Positions 1 to 9,639 of a DNA stretch of 25,392 bases are shown here, in pieces. The position numbers and the translations under genes are program-made. The DNA is from Ophiothrix spiculata (taxonomy: Eukaryota; Echinodermata; Ophiuroidea; Amphilepidida; Ophiotrichidae): assembly GCA_000969725.1 (NCBI GenBank), contig JXSR01S005288.1. One strand, given 5' to 3'. How positions within the stretch are numbered: the first letter of the stretch is position 1; each line of letters begins with the position of its first letter. Under the pieces are notes generated by a model that was given only the letters and a program-made list of their open reading frames with translations, did not search any database and was not told the DNA's origin.

Positions 1-290
1 GGGGCACTCAACTTTGAAAGTGGTATGTATGTCAGGCGCAAAGCACTGAAATTGGGGTCCGGTGAACTGATTTTCTGTAAAAATGGACCTTTGATACCGA
101 TTTTTGGGGGTCTAGTGAACTGAAATTTTTGCAGTTAGAGCTAAAATGTTGTAATTTTTCTCAGAAACGGGGTCAAAAGAACTGAATCATGCTGAAATTG
201 GGGATCAAGTGAGCGGCCTGAAAAAGGGGGTCTTGACCGCCGGACATATATACCCTGCCAATATATGTGAGTACCCCCCCTCCCCCCGGG
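1..290. mobile_element. Non-autonomous inverted-repeat element with G-run ends, left tip at window edge
   Basis: The left end reads GGGGCACTCAAC and then TATGTATGTCAGGCG. The reverse complement of the right end reads GGGGTACTCACA and then TATATATGTCCGGCG, so the two ends form an imperfect terminal inverted repeat of about 38-40 bp. The interior holds several degenerate 'ggggtc ... gaactga' phrases and has no useful open frame. The right end finishes in a C-run followed by CGGG at about 290. The left tip is cut by the window, so the target duplication cannot be read. The layout is that of a miniature DNA transposon; the superfamily is not assigned. The short open frame on the minus strand that overlaps its right half is incidental. 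Confidence 0.6.
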
Positions 291-1065
291 ATCAGATTTT
301 ATATCTGAAAATAAAAAGGCAAATATCCCGATAAACAACACTGTTGAAGAAACATGTTCTGCCTCCAAATGTACCATATACAGTGACTAAACAAGACTGG
401 AAGAAAAGAAAATCCTGTGTGACAATAAAGCAAATCTCATAATTTGATTTTGAACAGCAATCAATTTTTAGAACAGTTAAGTAAATTTTACTAAAAGAAG
501 AATCAATGCAACAGATTTGATCGATCAAGTTCACATGACTGCCACTTACAAACTTCCCCTAGTAAAAATTCCCTGTCTTCCTGAATTCTTAGTAAATCAG
601 GAATCCTCTTGAGTAAACACATCTTTTACAAAGTCTTGATGGTGGAGTTCAATGCAATCTTCATCGATAGGCATTTTGCATTATTTCTGTGTTCTCATTT
701 CGTTATCAGATTTTAGTTACTGTGTAATCAGATAAGGCCTGAGAAAAAAAAACATGAATGTTTCTCATACTTTACCCTGTAACCTAAACACAAGGTTCAT
801 TTTTCATAGTTTTAGATCCCGGTATCAATGGAATGACAACATATCAAAGTTGATGTCAAAGCAATATTTACATAGAACCTTTTTTGTAAAAAAAAATAAC
901 ATCAACACGACCACAATCTCCTGCATCCACCTGAGTACAGTTAATTATTCTTTACAATACTTCACATATAGAAGATATTTATTTACTCATTTAAGGCAAA
1001 ATAAAGTGATCAAATATCGAAGTACAATTTTCTTATCTTTATTATTTTCAAAAACCAGCTTCCGT

Positions 1066-1209
1066 TCTGAAATATTTGGCAATCATTATGAAGCGCTCTT
1101 ACTCTAAATTTCACATTATAAATGAATTAGGTGATCTGAAATATTTGGCAATCATTATGAAGGGCTCTACTCTTACTCTAAATTTCACATTTTAAATGAA
1201 TTAGGTGAT
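1066..1209 (+). repeat. Near-perfect tandem duplication, ~69-bp unit, two copies
   Basis: The phrase TCTGAAATATTTGGCAATCA begins at 1066 and again at 1135. The two units (1066-1134 and 1135-1209) differ by a 6-bp insertion and a couple of substitutions. This tandem step is not visible at the matching place in copy 2 of the larger duplication (about 12580), so it arose after the copies separated. The incidental plus-strand open frame 754-1107 runs into the first unit and has no recognisable domain. Confidence 0.88.
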
Positions 1210-1821
1210 CTAGCTTAGGTTCAAGCTATCTCAAGCCAGTCCAAATTAGATTAAACCAGGGCAGCAGGCTTTTTAAATTGGATTCCATATATATTTACTG
1301 ACTAAGCCTCGCTAGTATTGCATAATGTTTCTTCTTATATTGATAAGCCGACCGACCAGTTTTAATTGCCATTTCATCTTTTGATGTATCTCATATGCCA
1401 AAAGATGCATTTTTAAAGAACATCTAATAAAACAAAACAATTTTTCTCGACAAAGAAAATTTCTTTTAATTTGGGAAAACATACGGCATATATACACTAT
1501 TTAAAGTGATAAATTTGCTACTTCGGGCATCAGATCTCTGAAATCGGGCCTTCTACATCTTAACGTGTGTCAACAGCGTGAGCAAAAACAGTCAAAATCA
1601 ACAAATCAAGCACTGCAAATACGTGCATGAATAAGTACATCAGTATGCAGAAGACCTTAACAACATGCATCGGCAAGAAAAACATAGCAAATGAGTGAAA
1701 AACCCTGAGAAAAATTATCTTACATGGTTAATGTCTAGACTACCATGGTCAAAGATGACAAACCCTTGCCTACTGCGAGCCTCTTTCACTATTACTGTAT
1801 TTGCGAAAGCACTTGTAAGCG

Positions 1822-1830
1822 CTATTTATA
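1822..1830 (-). promoter_or_regulatory. TATA-box-like sequence TATAAATAG, copy 1
   Basis: On the minus strand this reads TATAAATAG, a good match to the eukaryotic TATA consensus, about 15 bp downstream of the conserved 70-bp block in that orientation. The same nine bases are kept in copy 2 at 13028-13036 although surrounding bases have changed. In an AT-rich genome a TATA match alone is weak; its retention beside a conserved block is the only support. No downstream open frame is evident. Confidence 0.3.
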
Positions 1831-1844
1831 TGCGCTGTATACCA

Positions 1845-1914
1845 AAGTAACCTAGGGATTTAGGATCAGACGGGATCCTGATTACATTGCCCTAAACAAC
1901 ATTTCTCTACATAA
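1845..1914. other. Highly conserved 70-bp block of the duplication, copy 1
   Basis: These 70 bases match 13051-13120 with only about five substitutions and no gaps (about 93%), while neighbouring sequence matches at roughly 70-75% and is full of indels. The block contains GATCAGACGGGATC at 1864-1877 and the run ACATTGCCCTAAACAACATT. It lies just left of a TATA-box-like sequence read on the minus strand. Conservation against a decayed background suggests function or a shared mobile fragment. Which of these applies is not decided by the sequence. Confidence 0.7.
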
Positions 1915-2151
1915 AATATATCAACGGTAATGTTGAATGCATATAAACCATTTTGTAAATGGTAGCAATCATAACAGTGCAGATGTTTGTTGCTAATAAT
2001 AATAAGACAGGAATAATTCAATATTTGTGTGGACTTATGATAAAATGTTTTCAATGCCAACACATCCCACGATGAAATGTTGTAAATGGTGATTAAATAT
2101 ATTGTGAATGTTGCAAAAAGGTCCCCTGAATTTTATAGTTCCATTAAAAAT

Positions 2152-2437
2152 CAGAGGTGGTTTTCAGGATATCCCACAATGCATTATTCTGATACACTGA
2201 TATATAATAGGCAATAATGGTTTTCTGGACAAGGGGCTATTAGGAATTCCATTGAATAGTACTCATTCATATCTTTCTAGGGATGTGTTTCTTTTCACAA
2301 TAGCCCAGTGTTTACCCACATTGCTGACACCTCAAAAACCTCAGAAACCTGTACATAAGTATAGGAGTTGAATTGGATTTGCAGGCATATTGTACAATGT
2401 TGCATTGCATCGTGGGATATTGTGAAAACCTCCTCTG
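2152..2437. mobile_element. hAT-like miniature element with 9-bp direct flanks, only in copy 1
   Basis: The ends form an inverted repeat of about 32 bp with 28 matches: the left end begins CAGAGGTGGTTTTC and the reverse-complemented right end begins CAGAGGAGGTTTTC. Both share ATATCCCAC a little further in. The element is flanked by direct repeats ATTAAAAAT at 2143-2151 and 2438-2446. The equivalent place in copy 2 (about 13350) has a single ATTAAAA and no element, which is an empty site. Inverted repeats starting CAG and a target duplication of about 8 bp are typical of the hAT superfamily; the ninth base may be chance. There is no transposase, so it would have to be moved in trans. Confidence 0.85.
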
Positions 2438-2690
2438 ATTAAAAATTAAACAGTATCCCTCTTGTTGTGGATTGGCTTGTTGTCCACAGACTCATAATAA
2501 CAACATGGGCTATGATGTGTATGCCACTGGGGTCCTCAAATTGTTTGTATAATACCACACATAAATCAGAAAACTGAATAGAAAAGTGCACATTTTAAGA
2601 CTCTGCATCTTTCCTTTGGTTGGAATAGGTATAGTAATCAAAAATTGCTCAAAGTACTAAAATCAGCAAGTCAGAATGAGTAGTCCTAAT

Positions 2691-3222
2691 CAGACGTCAA
2701 AATACAAGAGGGCGAAGGGCAAATTGCCCCCTATTTTTATTTAAAAAAATACCCCTTGCAAAGATGGAAGAGGCAAAAAAAAATTACTAAAGCACAACAA
2801 TCACCCCACTTATACTTTGCTCAACACTAAATAGGCGGAAATTATGAGGTTTTTCTTCATCCGCAAGTGAACATAATCCAACTTACATGCGCCCCGTAGA
2901 TACTGATGCGCGAGTTACACATACAAAGCGCTGCATCTCCAGCAGTTGGGCTGTGTTCAGCTACGCATGCGCTTATTTGTATCAATTCACGATCTGAAGA
3001 GGCCCGCCTACTTGGTGTTGATCAAAGTACAGTAGATGAAGTTTAATTGTCCAAAATGTTGCTCATAACATGATAAATATATTTAGCAACAATATATATA
3101 AGTTAAAAAAAGTAGCCCCCAGATAGCTCAAAAGAGCCCCCTGGAATGAAAGTCAAAGGGAGATTTTATTTGCTGAGAAAAAAAAATAGCCCCCCTAAAA
3201 ATCAAAATTATTTTGACCCCTG
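2691..3222. mobile_element. Non-autonomous hAT-like element, 532 bp, only in copy 1
   Basis: The left end begins CAGACGTCAAAATA and the reverse-complemented right end begins CAGGGGTCAAAATA, giving a 14-bp terminal inverted repeat with two mismatches. Flanking direct repeats are GTCCTAAT (2683-2690) and GTCCTAAA (3223-3230), an 8-bp target duplication with one change. Copy 2 lacks the element at the matching position (about 13670-13690). CAG ends with an 8-bp duplication are the hAT signature. The interior has G- and C-runs near both ends (for example GGGCAAATTGCCCCC) that could extend the foldback, and no coding potential. Confidence 0.82.
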
Positions 3223-3655
3223 GTCCTAAACTAGCAAATTATATATGCTGTTCAAACTTTACCATCAAAGCACATACTTGAAGCTAGATGATCGGATTTT
3301 CTCAGCTCAAAATCTATTCCATCTGATTTACAATCAGCATCATGATATCAACCTTCTGCAAAATTAAAGTATTAGTATTATCATCACAATCTTTTGGTTT
3401 TGATTGTGCAGCTTAAATTGATAAAATAATAAAGTAGAATTCGATTTTTATAGCTTTCACTCATACAAACATAGCAAATGTGCAGAATTGAATGCTTTAC
3501 CACATTAAAAACTGAGCTCTTAATTCTGCTGTATCAACAAGATCAGTGTACAAAACACGACAACATTGTGTTTATTCCCAAGTTCAAAATGATTATTTGT
3601 GTTTGAGAATAATAAATTTCAGTACATGATTTGAATTCCCAAGCAGTGCATTAAA

Positions 3656-3785
3656 ATCCACTTTAGCTTGCAAAAGCAAACAAAAACTCAATTTTGAGGT
3701 AGAAAACCTCCAAACAAGGCCTGTAATGATGCGACATGTATGCAACACATGAACAGGATATGAAAATGTTGCACACTGAGGAGTA
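3656..3785. other. Second well conserved island of the duplication, copy 1
   Basis: About 130 bases here match 14452-14577 at roughly 90% without large gaps, including the run GACATGTATGCAACACATGA. The flanks on both sides are more diverged. A minus-strand open frame of 79 codons crosses it in copy 1, but differences between copies are scattered over all codon positions and the frame is not kept in copy 2, so coding is not supported. It may be regulatory, or simply less decayed. Confidence 0.5.
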
Positions 3786-4140
3786 GCTAAGTTTGGGTTT
3801 AATAAATGTGATGCTTGCCTACAATCTCCCAAAGCTTATCTACTTTAAGTCTGTTATGAAGTTGGCTTCAAGTTAATTACTGACAGAGTTAAGCTGAGCA
3901 TGCTTTAACGCTTTATCGTTCTCGACATCTAATTTTGTGTACACAATCACAGTGCACATATCTTGAATACTGGTAGAGCTTAAGGGGCAAAGACCCCTTT
4001 ATATCAATTTAAGGGTGTCATAAAATATTGATCACTATCATGACTAATTGTCCTTGTTGCTCCAACAACCTTGCAAATTGCAGATTGGCATTTAGTCAAC
4101 AAATATACCTTGCATTCAAATTCTTATACCATAAGACATA

Positions 4141-5690
4141 TAGAATGAATTTAACTATGTATTTCTAACTACACAAGACCCTAAAAGGGCTCTCATGCTC
4201 AAAAACTAATTGTTTTTAATTAAAACTATTTTTTTAATTCATATATATATTGAAATAAACCTAATATTGAAAGAAAAAGTGTTCAAGTAAATGAAATAAA
4301 TCAATTACAGAATCTACTCGTCTAATTCAACTACCTATTTCCTGAATGTACATCGCCTTTACCGTTAGAGTTATTTCATACAAACGTGCCGGATAAAAAT
4401 ACTTTGGTAATGGTTCAGAAATAGCATATGATGGTTTGGTTAACTTTAACGAGTATAGAAATAAATTAATTCTAAGAATTAATCGGTCAGAAAACAATTG
4501 AATTGGACGAGTGGATACAGTATCCAGGCCCGACGGTTTCTCATGTGAAGAAATAAATCATTATTTGAATAAAATCATATTAAAAATAGAGACCAACCAT
4601 TTTAACTCCTCATCCTGATGTTTGGTGCAAATATTCCATGTTGTCATATTCCCAGATGTTATAGATGCAAAGACTAAGACATCAAACAAAACTGTCCGCT
4701 AATCGATCAAAAACAATAATGCTTCAAGTGATGCAGATAATTTCTCTGCAGTGAAATCTTGCACCATTATTCACCTACATCAAATGCATTCTCAAAACGT
4801 GCCTTGCTCTAATTGCACCTTCTCCAACTTGAACGCAGGATATTAAGCCATCAAGCAGATATATGTTTTGATTGAGGCACTCACTCACAGAGGTAATGGT
4901 CATCTAATCATGACCGCTTCTTAGCACTTACACCATACATCATGAGCTCATCTAAGTCCCCATGGGATGTAAACATTGTTTAATCTTCTCACATCCATTA
5001 CTGTAGTGCAACATTTGTACTCAAATAAATTCCATGAGCTTAACTAACACTGAATTGTTCTAGGAAATTCCAGTAATGATACTTTTAATTATACATTTTG
5101 GAAAGTTCAAGTAGCAAAATGTGTGCTCTTTGTACAAAATAAACCTATATCAATGTGAACATAAAGCATTGAAATTAAACAAACTCAAACACAAAGTGCC
5201 AAGGTACTCCAAGGTACATAATACTTTCAGCGTAGGTGGTTAATACATGTACTTCAACTAAGCATGCTTTCGATTATAGCATAGACAACTAATGGTCAGT
5301 CTTATTGCTATATATCAACAACATTTTTGATGGCTGTTACATAAATAGAAGCTGAATAAACTACCGACAATAATTCAATTCCAACATATCAGAAAGAAGC
5401 TGACCACTCCCCACTTGTCTACCTATTTCAGATTTACATTATTTCAAGATATTTGATTGCAGGGGCCACTGACCATGCAATTGTCCAAATTACAGAAATG
5501 ACCTCATATCAAGATTCAAACAAATGATACGTGGAAACCAAGGGAAATAACCAAAGCAAGCTAGCAAAGTTTGAATTATTGGCAGAGATTTAACAGCTTG
5601 TTTGATTGAAATAAGTAATTAAAGCAGTTTAAGATTTGTTTTATTGCATACAAGTTCATAAGGTAAACCTGTATGATCCACGTTGTTACC
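4141..5690. other. AT-rich non-coding stretch, nothing recognised
   Basis: No open frame of note, no inverted-repeat element with target duplication and no RNA gene was recognised. Minor points are a short TA run near 4240 and a small perfect palindrome GGATACAGTATCC near 4513. There is no convincing partner elsewhere in the window. Confidence 0.6.
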
Positions 5691-5710
5691 AGAAAGGTTA
5701 TAATATTTCC

Positions 5711-6112
5711 AATCACATCTCTACCTGATTATATGTTCATACACTCATTAATCCTGTTCAGCCAGATTTATCTGTATCAATCAGTCCTCATTTTATGATA
5801 TAAACTCTCTATTACATCCAACACATATGTCGTACTGATTTGTGAGCATATCTCATTTCTCTTTAGCAATCAGTCCCCAGCATTATTTCATAAGGCTATC
5901 ATGTATGTTAAGCGACATATCACATTTGCGCTATCCTAAATTTATAAACTGTGATTCAATATACGAATTAAACATGGCACACTACTACACACTAACTTTT
6001 CCACACGGTTGCTAGATCCTATCATATTTCTGATCTCATTACTTGATACACATTTGAAATCACATTTCTACCTGATTACATTCATGTGTATATAATCTGT
6101 TCAGTCAGCTAC
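5711..6112 (+). repeat. Diverged direct repeat pair, ~345 bp apart
   Basis: AATCACATCTCTACCTGATT begins near 5711 and AATCACATTTCTACCTGATT begins near 6057; each is followed by a diverged version of the same text ending in CTGTTCAGCCAG or CTGTTCAGTCAG. The match covers about 55 bp per copy. It probably reflects an old tandem duplication with a period of about 345 bp, though the rest of the period is too diverged for me to align safely. Confidence 0.5.
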
Positions 6113-6119
6113 CCAATTG

Positions 6120-7740
6120 TGTCATAACATATATTTTCCATCACCGTGAACGTTTTCCAGTGTACATTATATTATAGAGTAAAGCAATAGATATATTTGA
6201 TGGCACTACTCTTACATAGCAACACTTTATTTGATTTAGCCATTAGATAAATTTTAAATATACTTTGTAAATCTTGAAGTATGCAACAAGTAGCCGATTA
6301 ACACTGATATGACTGTACGGGGAAGTAAATTAGTCCATATTTGTCAAATCACAACATAGAACAAAATCTTGCTGAACATTCAAATGAATTTATTAACAAT
6401 GTTTGTCCATGTGTTATCAAAAAAAAAAAAAAAAAGCCCAAAATAATACCAACATTATGAAGAATTCATGTAAAAATATATTAATACGCAGTGATTCAGA
6501 CTAAATCAATACTAATCAATCATTACTAGTCTCTTACACAATACAAAACCACCAGTTAACAATGTTGAAGAATACAAGGGATATGCTATGGATCTTGTAA
6601 CAGAGTCTGATTTCTTGTTGCATACTTCAAGGTATAAATCTAAACATCCTTGCTCATCATGATTTTGCATATCTTCTTTTGAACTCAAAAATACATGAAA
6701 TTTACAAGCCGTATCACGTGTACATAATGACATCAAATCACATTCATGCACCAAATAAACTTAACTGAAACAAGAGCCTAAACATACCAGTGGAGAGTCA
6801 TAGGCAGCAGAAACACAATGAACACAGCATTCTAGAAACATTAAAAAATTGCTATTTTTCCAGTGTTACACAAATTTAGCAAAAACTGAAAATGGTCTAT
6901 GGAGGCCTTGAGTTGAGACAGCTAAGAAGGTATTAGGCCTGTTCAAATTTGTCGTAAGTTATCTCATTATAAGACTAAGGATTAAGTTTACAAATTAGTT
7001 TACAAATTGAAATTGACAAAAGAAATATCGAATTAATCTTACCGCACAAAAGATGCCTGTCAATCAAAGTATGGGATAGGCTATTGTCTTCAACAAAAGC
7101 AAAAATCCCTGGCCGTTTTAGCTGTGCTTTTTCTTGTGTAAACACAAAAGGATTGTTACGGATTGCAATTTCTCAAGTGGGGATTATCTATACTTATTGA
7201 CTCCAGTGAATAGAATAAGTAATGGGTTAACAAACTATTTTACAGATTACAAAATGCATTGTTATACACAGACAGAACATTTGAACTCAAGCAATGTATA
7301 TCCACTTTTGGAACAAATCAGCCAAAGAAATTTACATACATCAAGGACACAAATGAGTACAATTACAAGCATAATCCTGTTTATATTCATCAGTTTTTTC
7401 TAAATATATCAAAAATTTGTCCTTGGGATAGTAATAATGATCATTGGCCATGTTAGTATCATTACTGTAAGTTACAAGGGAGACATGCATAGTGCATGGC
7501 CTAATTAAAACAATGGATATTTTTACTTCTCATCTGTCTAACATATCTCATACACTACACAAGTCATCGATATATTCTATGGCCATTACATTTAAAGGCA
7601 TTATAGACTTTGATGATTCAATCTTTCACATATTGAAGAATTCATGATATGCAATTAATTTAAAAGATTTTTCCTTCATATATGAAGCCACCATGTGAAA
7701 TTCATGCTAGTATGTTCACTGTTCAATGTTTTAACTAATA
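6120..7740. other. AT-rich non-coding stretch with a poly-A run
   Basis: The stretch holds a run of about 17 adenines near 6419-6435. Its short open frames (minus 6512-6754, plus 7134-7403 and 7259-7456) are about 65-89 codons, have no recognisable domains and overlap one another in different frames. At about 6935 the phrase GGCCTGTTCAAAT resembles the end of the possible element at 14955, but I found no second end for it here. Confidence 0.55.
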
Positions 7741-7741
7741 G

Positions 7742-8262
7742 ATACCCAGAGGGTGGCTTTAGTGCTGAAGGCCCCGCAATTTCTTAAAAATGCTGTAAAA
7801 CTAGCCATTTTTTTGTGGATTTTAGCTGTGAAGGTGTGGTCTGGTCCATGATAGATCTGATTGAAATTTGCTAGTAAAAATCGACATGAATAATATTTTA
7901 TCGATGTAGAACCGATTTTTAAAATAATAATTGGCAGTCATCAGATTCCTTTTTGCATTCGAGTCAGTTTAAAATAGCATTTGGGGGGGAAATGAGTATA
8001 GGGGCCCGGGTATTGGGGGTCTATGGCAAATGTAGCAAAAGTGTCAAATTTAGTGTTGATTTAAAAACTTCCCATTTAAATTTGCACACAAGTATGTTCT
8101 TTCAAAATTTTAACAACATAAAAAGTGGGGGTCTACGACCTATTTTTCACGAAAAATAAGAAAATGTAACATTTTTTGGCTTCAAAACACAATTCTGTAT
8201 ATACTGCGCATGTGTGTTGCTAATCCTCCAAAAAGCCCCATCCCCAAGATATCATCCTAGAC
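7742..8262. repeat. G-run-rich patch, possible decayed mobile element
   Basis: Base composition changes here: several G-runs (for example near 7981, 8013 and 8126) sit in otherwise AT-rich sequence, and a loose inverted match exists between GGGTGGCTTTAGTG near 7750 and the reverse complement of the C-rich text near 8233-8250. The phrase GGGGGTCTA also occurs in the element at 1-290. No target duplication was found. I think it is a decayed non-autonomous element, but the ends are not proven. Confidence 0.3.
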
Positions 8263-8264
8263 AC

Positions 8265-9205
8265 ACCGATGGTAATATTATTTAATATACTGAAATAAGC
8301 TAAAACAAAATCGCTCTCCTGGTATTAACAAATTATGATTATGTAGGTCAAGATTTAAGACTCTAAACAATTACAAAATCACATATAAATAATCTCTACT
8401 TCGTGTTAAAGTCAATCTGGTGTTATGTGCATCTCAAATTAAAACAAAGATATGGTCAAAGGTACGTTCTGCTGTTAATATTTTCAATTATTTATCTCAA
8501 GAGGTTCATCACTTCAATTATCTATGAAAATGTATGTTCATTCCTCTGGTAGTAGTTTGTTACATGACCATTCAAAAGGATCAGATGACTGTTGCATACC
8601 ATATGGGTATGGTCATAAAATTGATGAAGGGTTTAAGTATGGTTAGTTAAGTCCCAGTCTTTGATTTATATCTGTTTATGTTAAATATATATAGTTTATT
8701 CAACAACCCTAAACCTCTGATAGAACACGCCTAAGGCACCTCCAATAGAATGCTCATGCATTTCCTATAGAGAGTACATTAATTCAGTATGGGCTATATT
8801 GTAATTCAGGACTGAAAGGGTTAATACTTTTCATAAACTCAGTGAGACTAGACAAAGTTGCAGACAATCAAATATTTACTTCAATTTACAGATATTTTTT
8901 CATAATTGGTGAAAACTGCTAGTTTTCATGACACAGTCAGCTCCTTATAATGTCATCCTCTACACCCAGAGGGCTAGCTAATCAATTATTGACAATTTCC
9001 GATACTCGAGCTGCTACCCTGGTTACCACTATGTGTGACGACGAAGAAATTAAATTTTACCATCGTGGATGAAGCCTAACAGTCATCAATTATGCATGGT
9101 AAATCAGATACTAGGTTTAAATAAATCATCAAACAATGACGACATGAAAGCTAATGTGTCAGCGCTGAAACAACGAGACTTGAAAATCATGTGCAATGAT
9201 GAAGG
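8265..9205. other. Non-coding stretch, nothing recognised
   Basis: I see no open frame, inverted-repeat element or RNA gene in this stretch. It is ordinary AT-rich sequence. Confidence 0.55.
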
Positions 9206-9468
9206 ACTTAAACCATAGGGATCACCAGCTGTATCTCAATGGGTGTGAATTTTATACCTCACTATGAAAAACATGCATAAGGAGTCACAACTTATTTGCT
9301 AACATTAATGTGCTCTAGGAATTTTGAAATTTGAGACACAAATTTGGCAAATCTTAACCACAGGGATCTCCATGGGTATGAATTATATTATATACTTAAC
9401 TATGAAAAAAGTTATCACAGTCATAACTCTTTTGCTACCAATAATGTGTTGTCTATTTCCACGAATTT
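9206..9468 (+). repeat. Diverged tandem duplication, period ~147 bp, two (perhaps three) copies
   Basis: Unit 1 (about 9206-9326) and unit 2 (about 9353-9468) share, in order, CTTAAACCATAGGGATC or CTTAACCACAGGGATC, then ATGGGTGTGAATT or ATGGGTATGAATT, then AACTATGAAAAA or CACTATGAAAAA, then TTTGCTA, AATGTG and GAATTT. A third, weaker echo begins near 9574 (CTTAACTCTGCAGGTCTCCC) and includes a TTGCTAA further on. There is no open reading frame through the units. Confidence 0.65.
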
Positions 9469-9639
9469 GTATAATTTAAATGAATCAAGCTTAACGCTGA
9501 AGTGACCAGAACGATATAAAAAAATTTGTATTGCTTGAATATTTCTATATTGCTCTTCCATGTAATCATCAAACTTAACTCTGCAGGTCTCCCAGTGGTA
9601 AAAAAATCAAATTAACACAGTTGGTTTCTTGCTAATTTG

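Larger units (their letters stand above)
310..4140 (+). repeat. Dispersed segmental duplication, copy 1 (partner 12083-14945)
   Basis: Aligning by eye, this segment is collinear and in the same orientation as 12083-14945. Matching anchors in order are 575-670 with 12305-12403, 1200-1480 with 12590-12820, 1845-1914 with 13051-13120, 2447-2590 with about 13360-13510, 3240-3360 with about 13695-13780, and 3656-3830 with 14452-14600. Overall identity looks like about 75%, with islands at 86-93%. Copy 1 is longer mainly because of two transposon insertions (2152-2437, 2691-3222) and a 69-bp tandem duplication. No exon or open frame is shared convincingly between copies. Both edges are approximate. 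Confidence 0.8.

Noticed and set aside
754-1107. 117-codon plus-strand open frame
   Set aside because: It has no recognisable domain, it runs into a tandem duplication, its composition follows the AT-rich background, and the frame is not conserved in the duplicate near 12400-12580.
3593-3832. 79-codon minus-strand frame in a conserved island
   Set aside because: The duplicate at 14452-14640 does not keep the frame, and substitutions show no codon-position bias that I can see.
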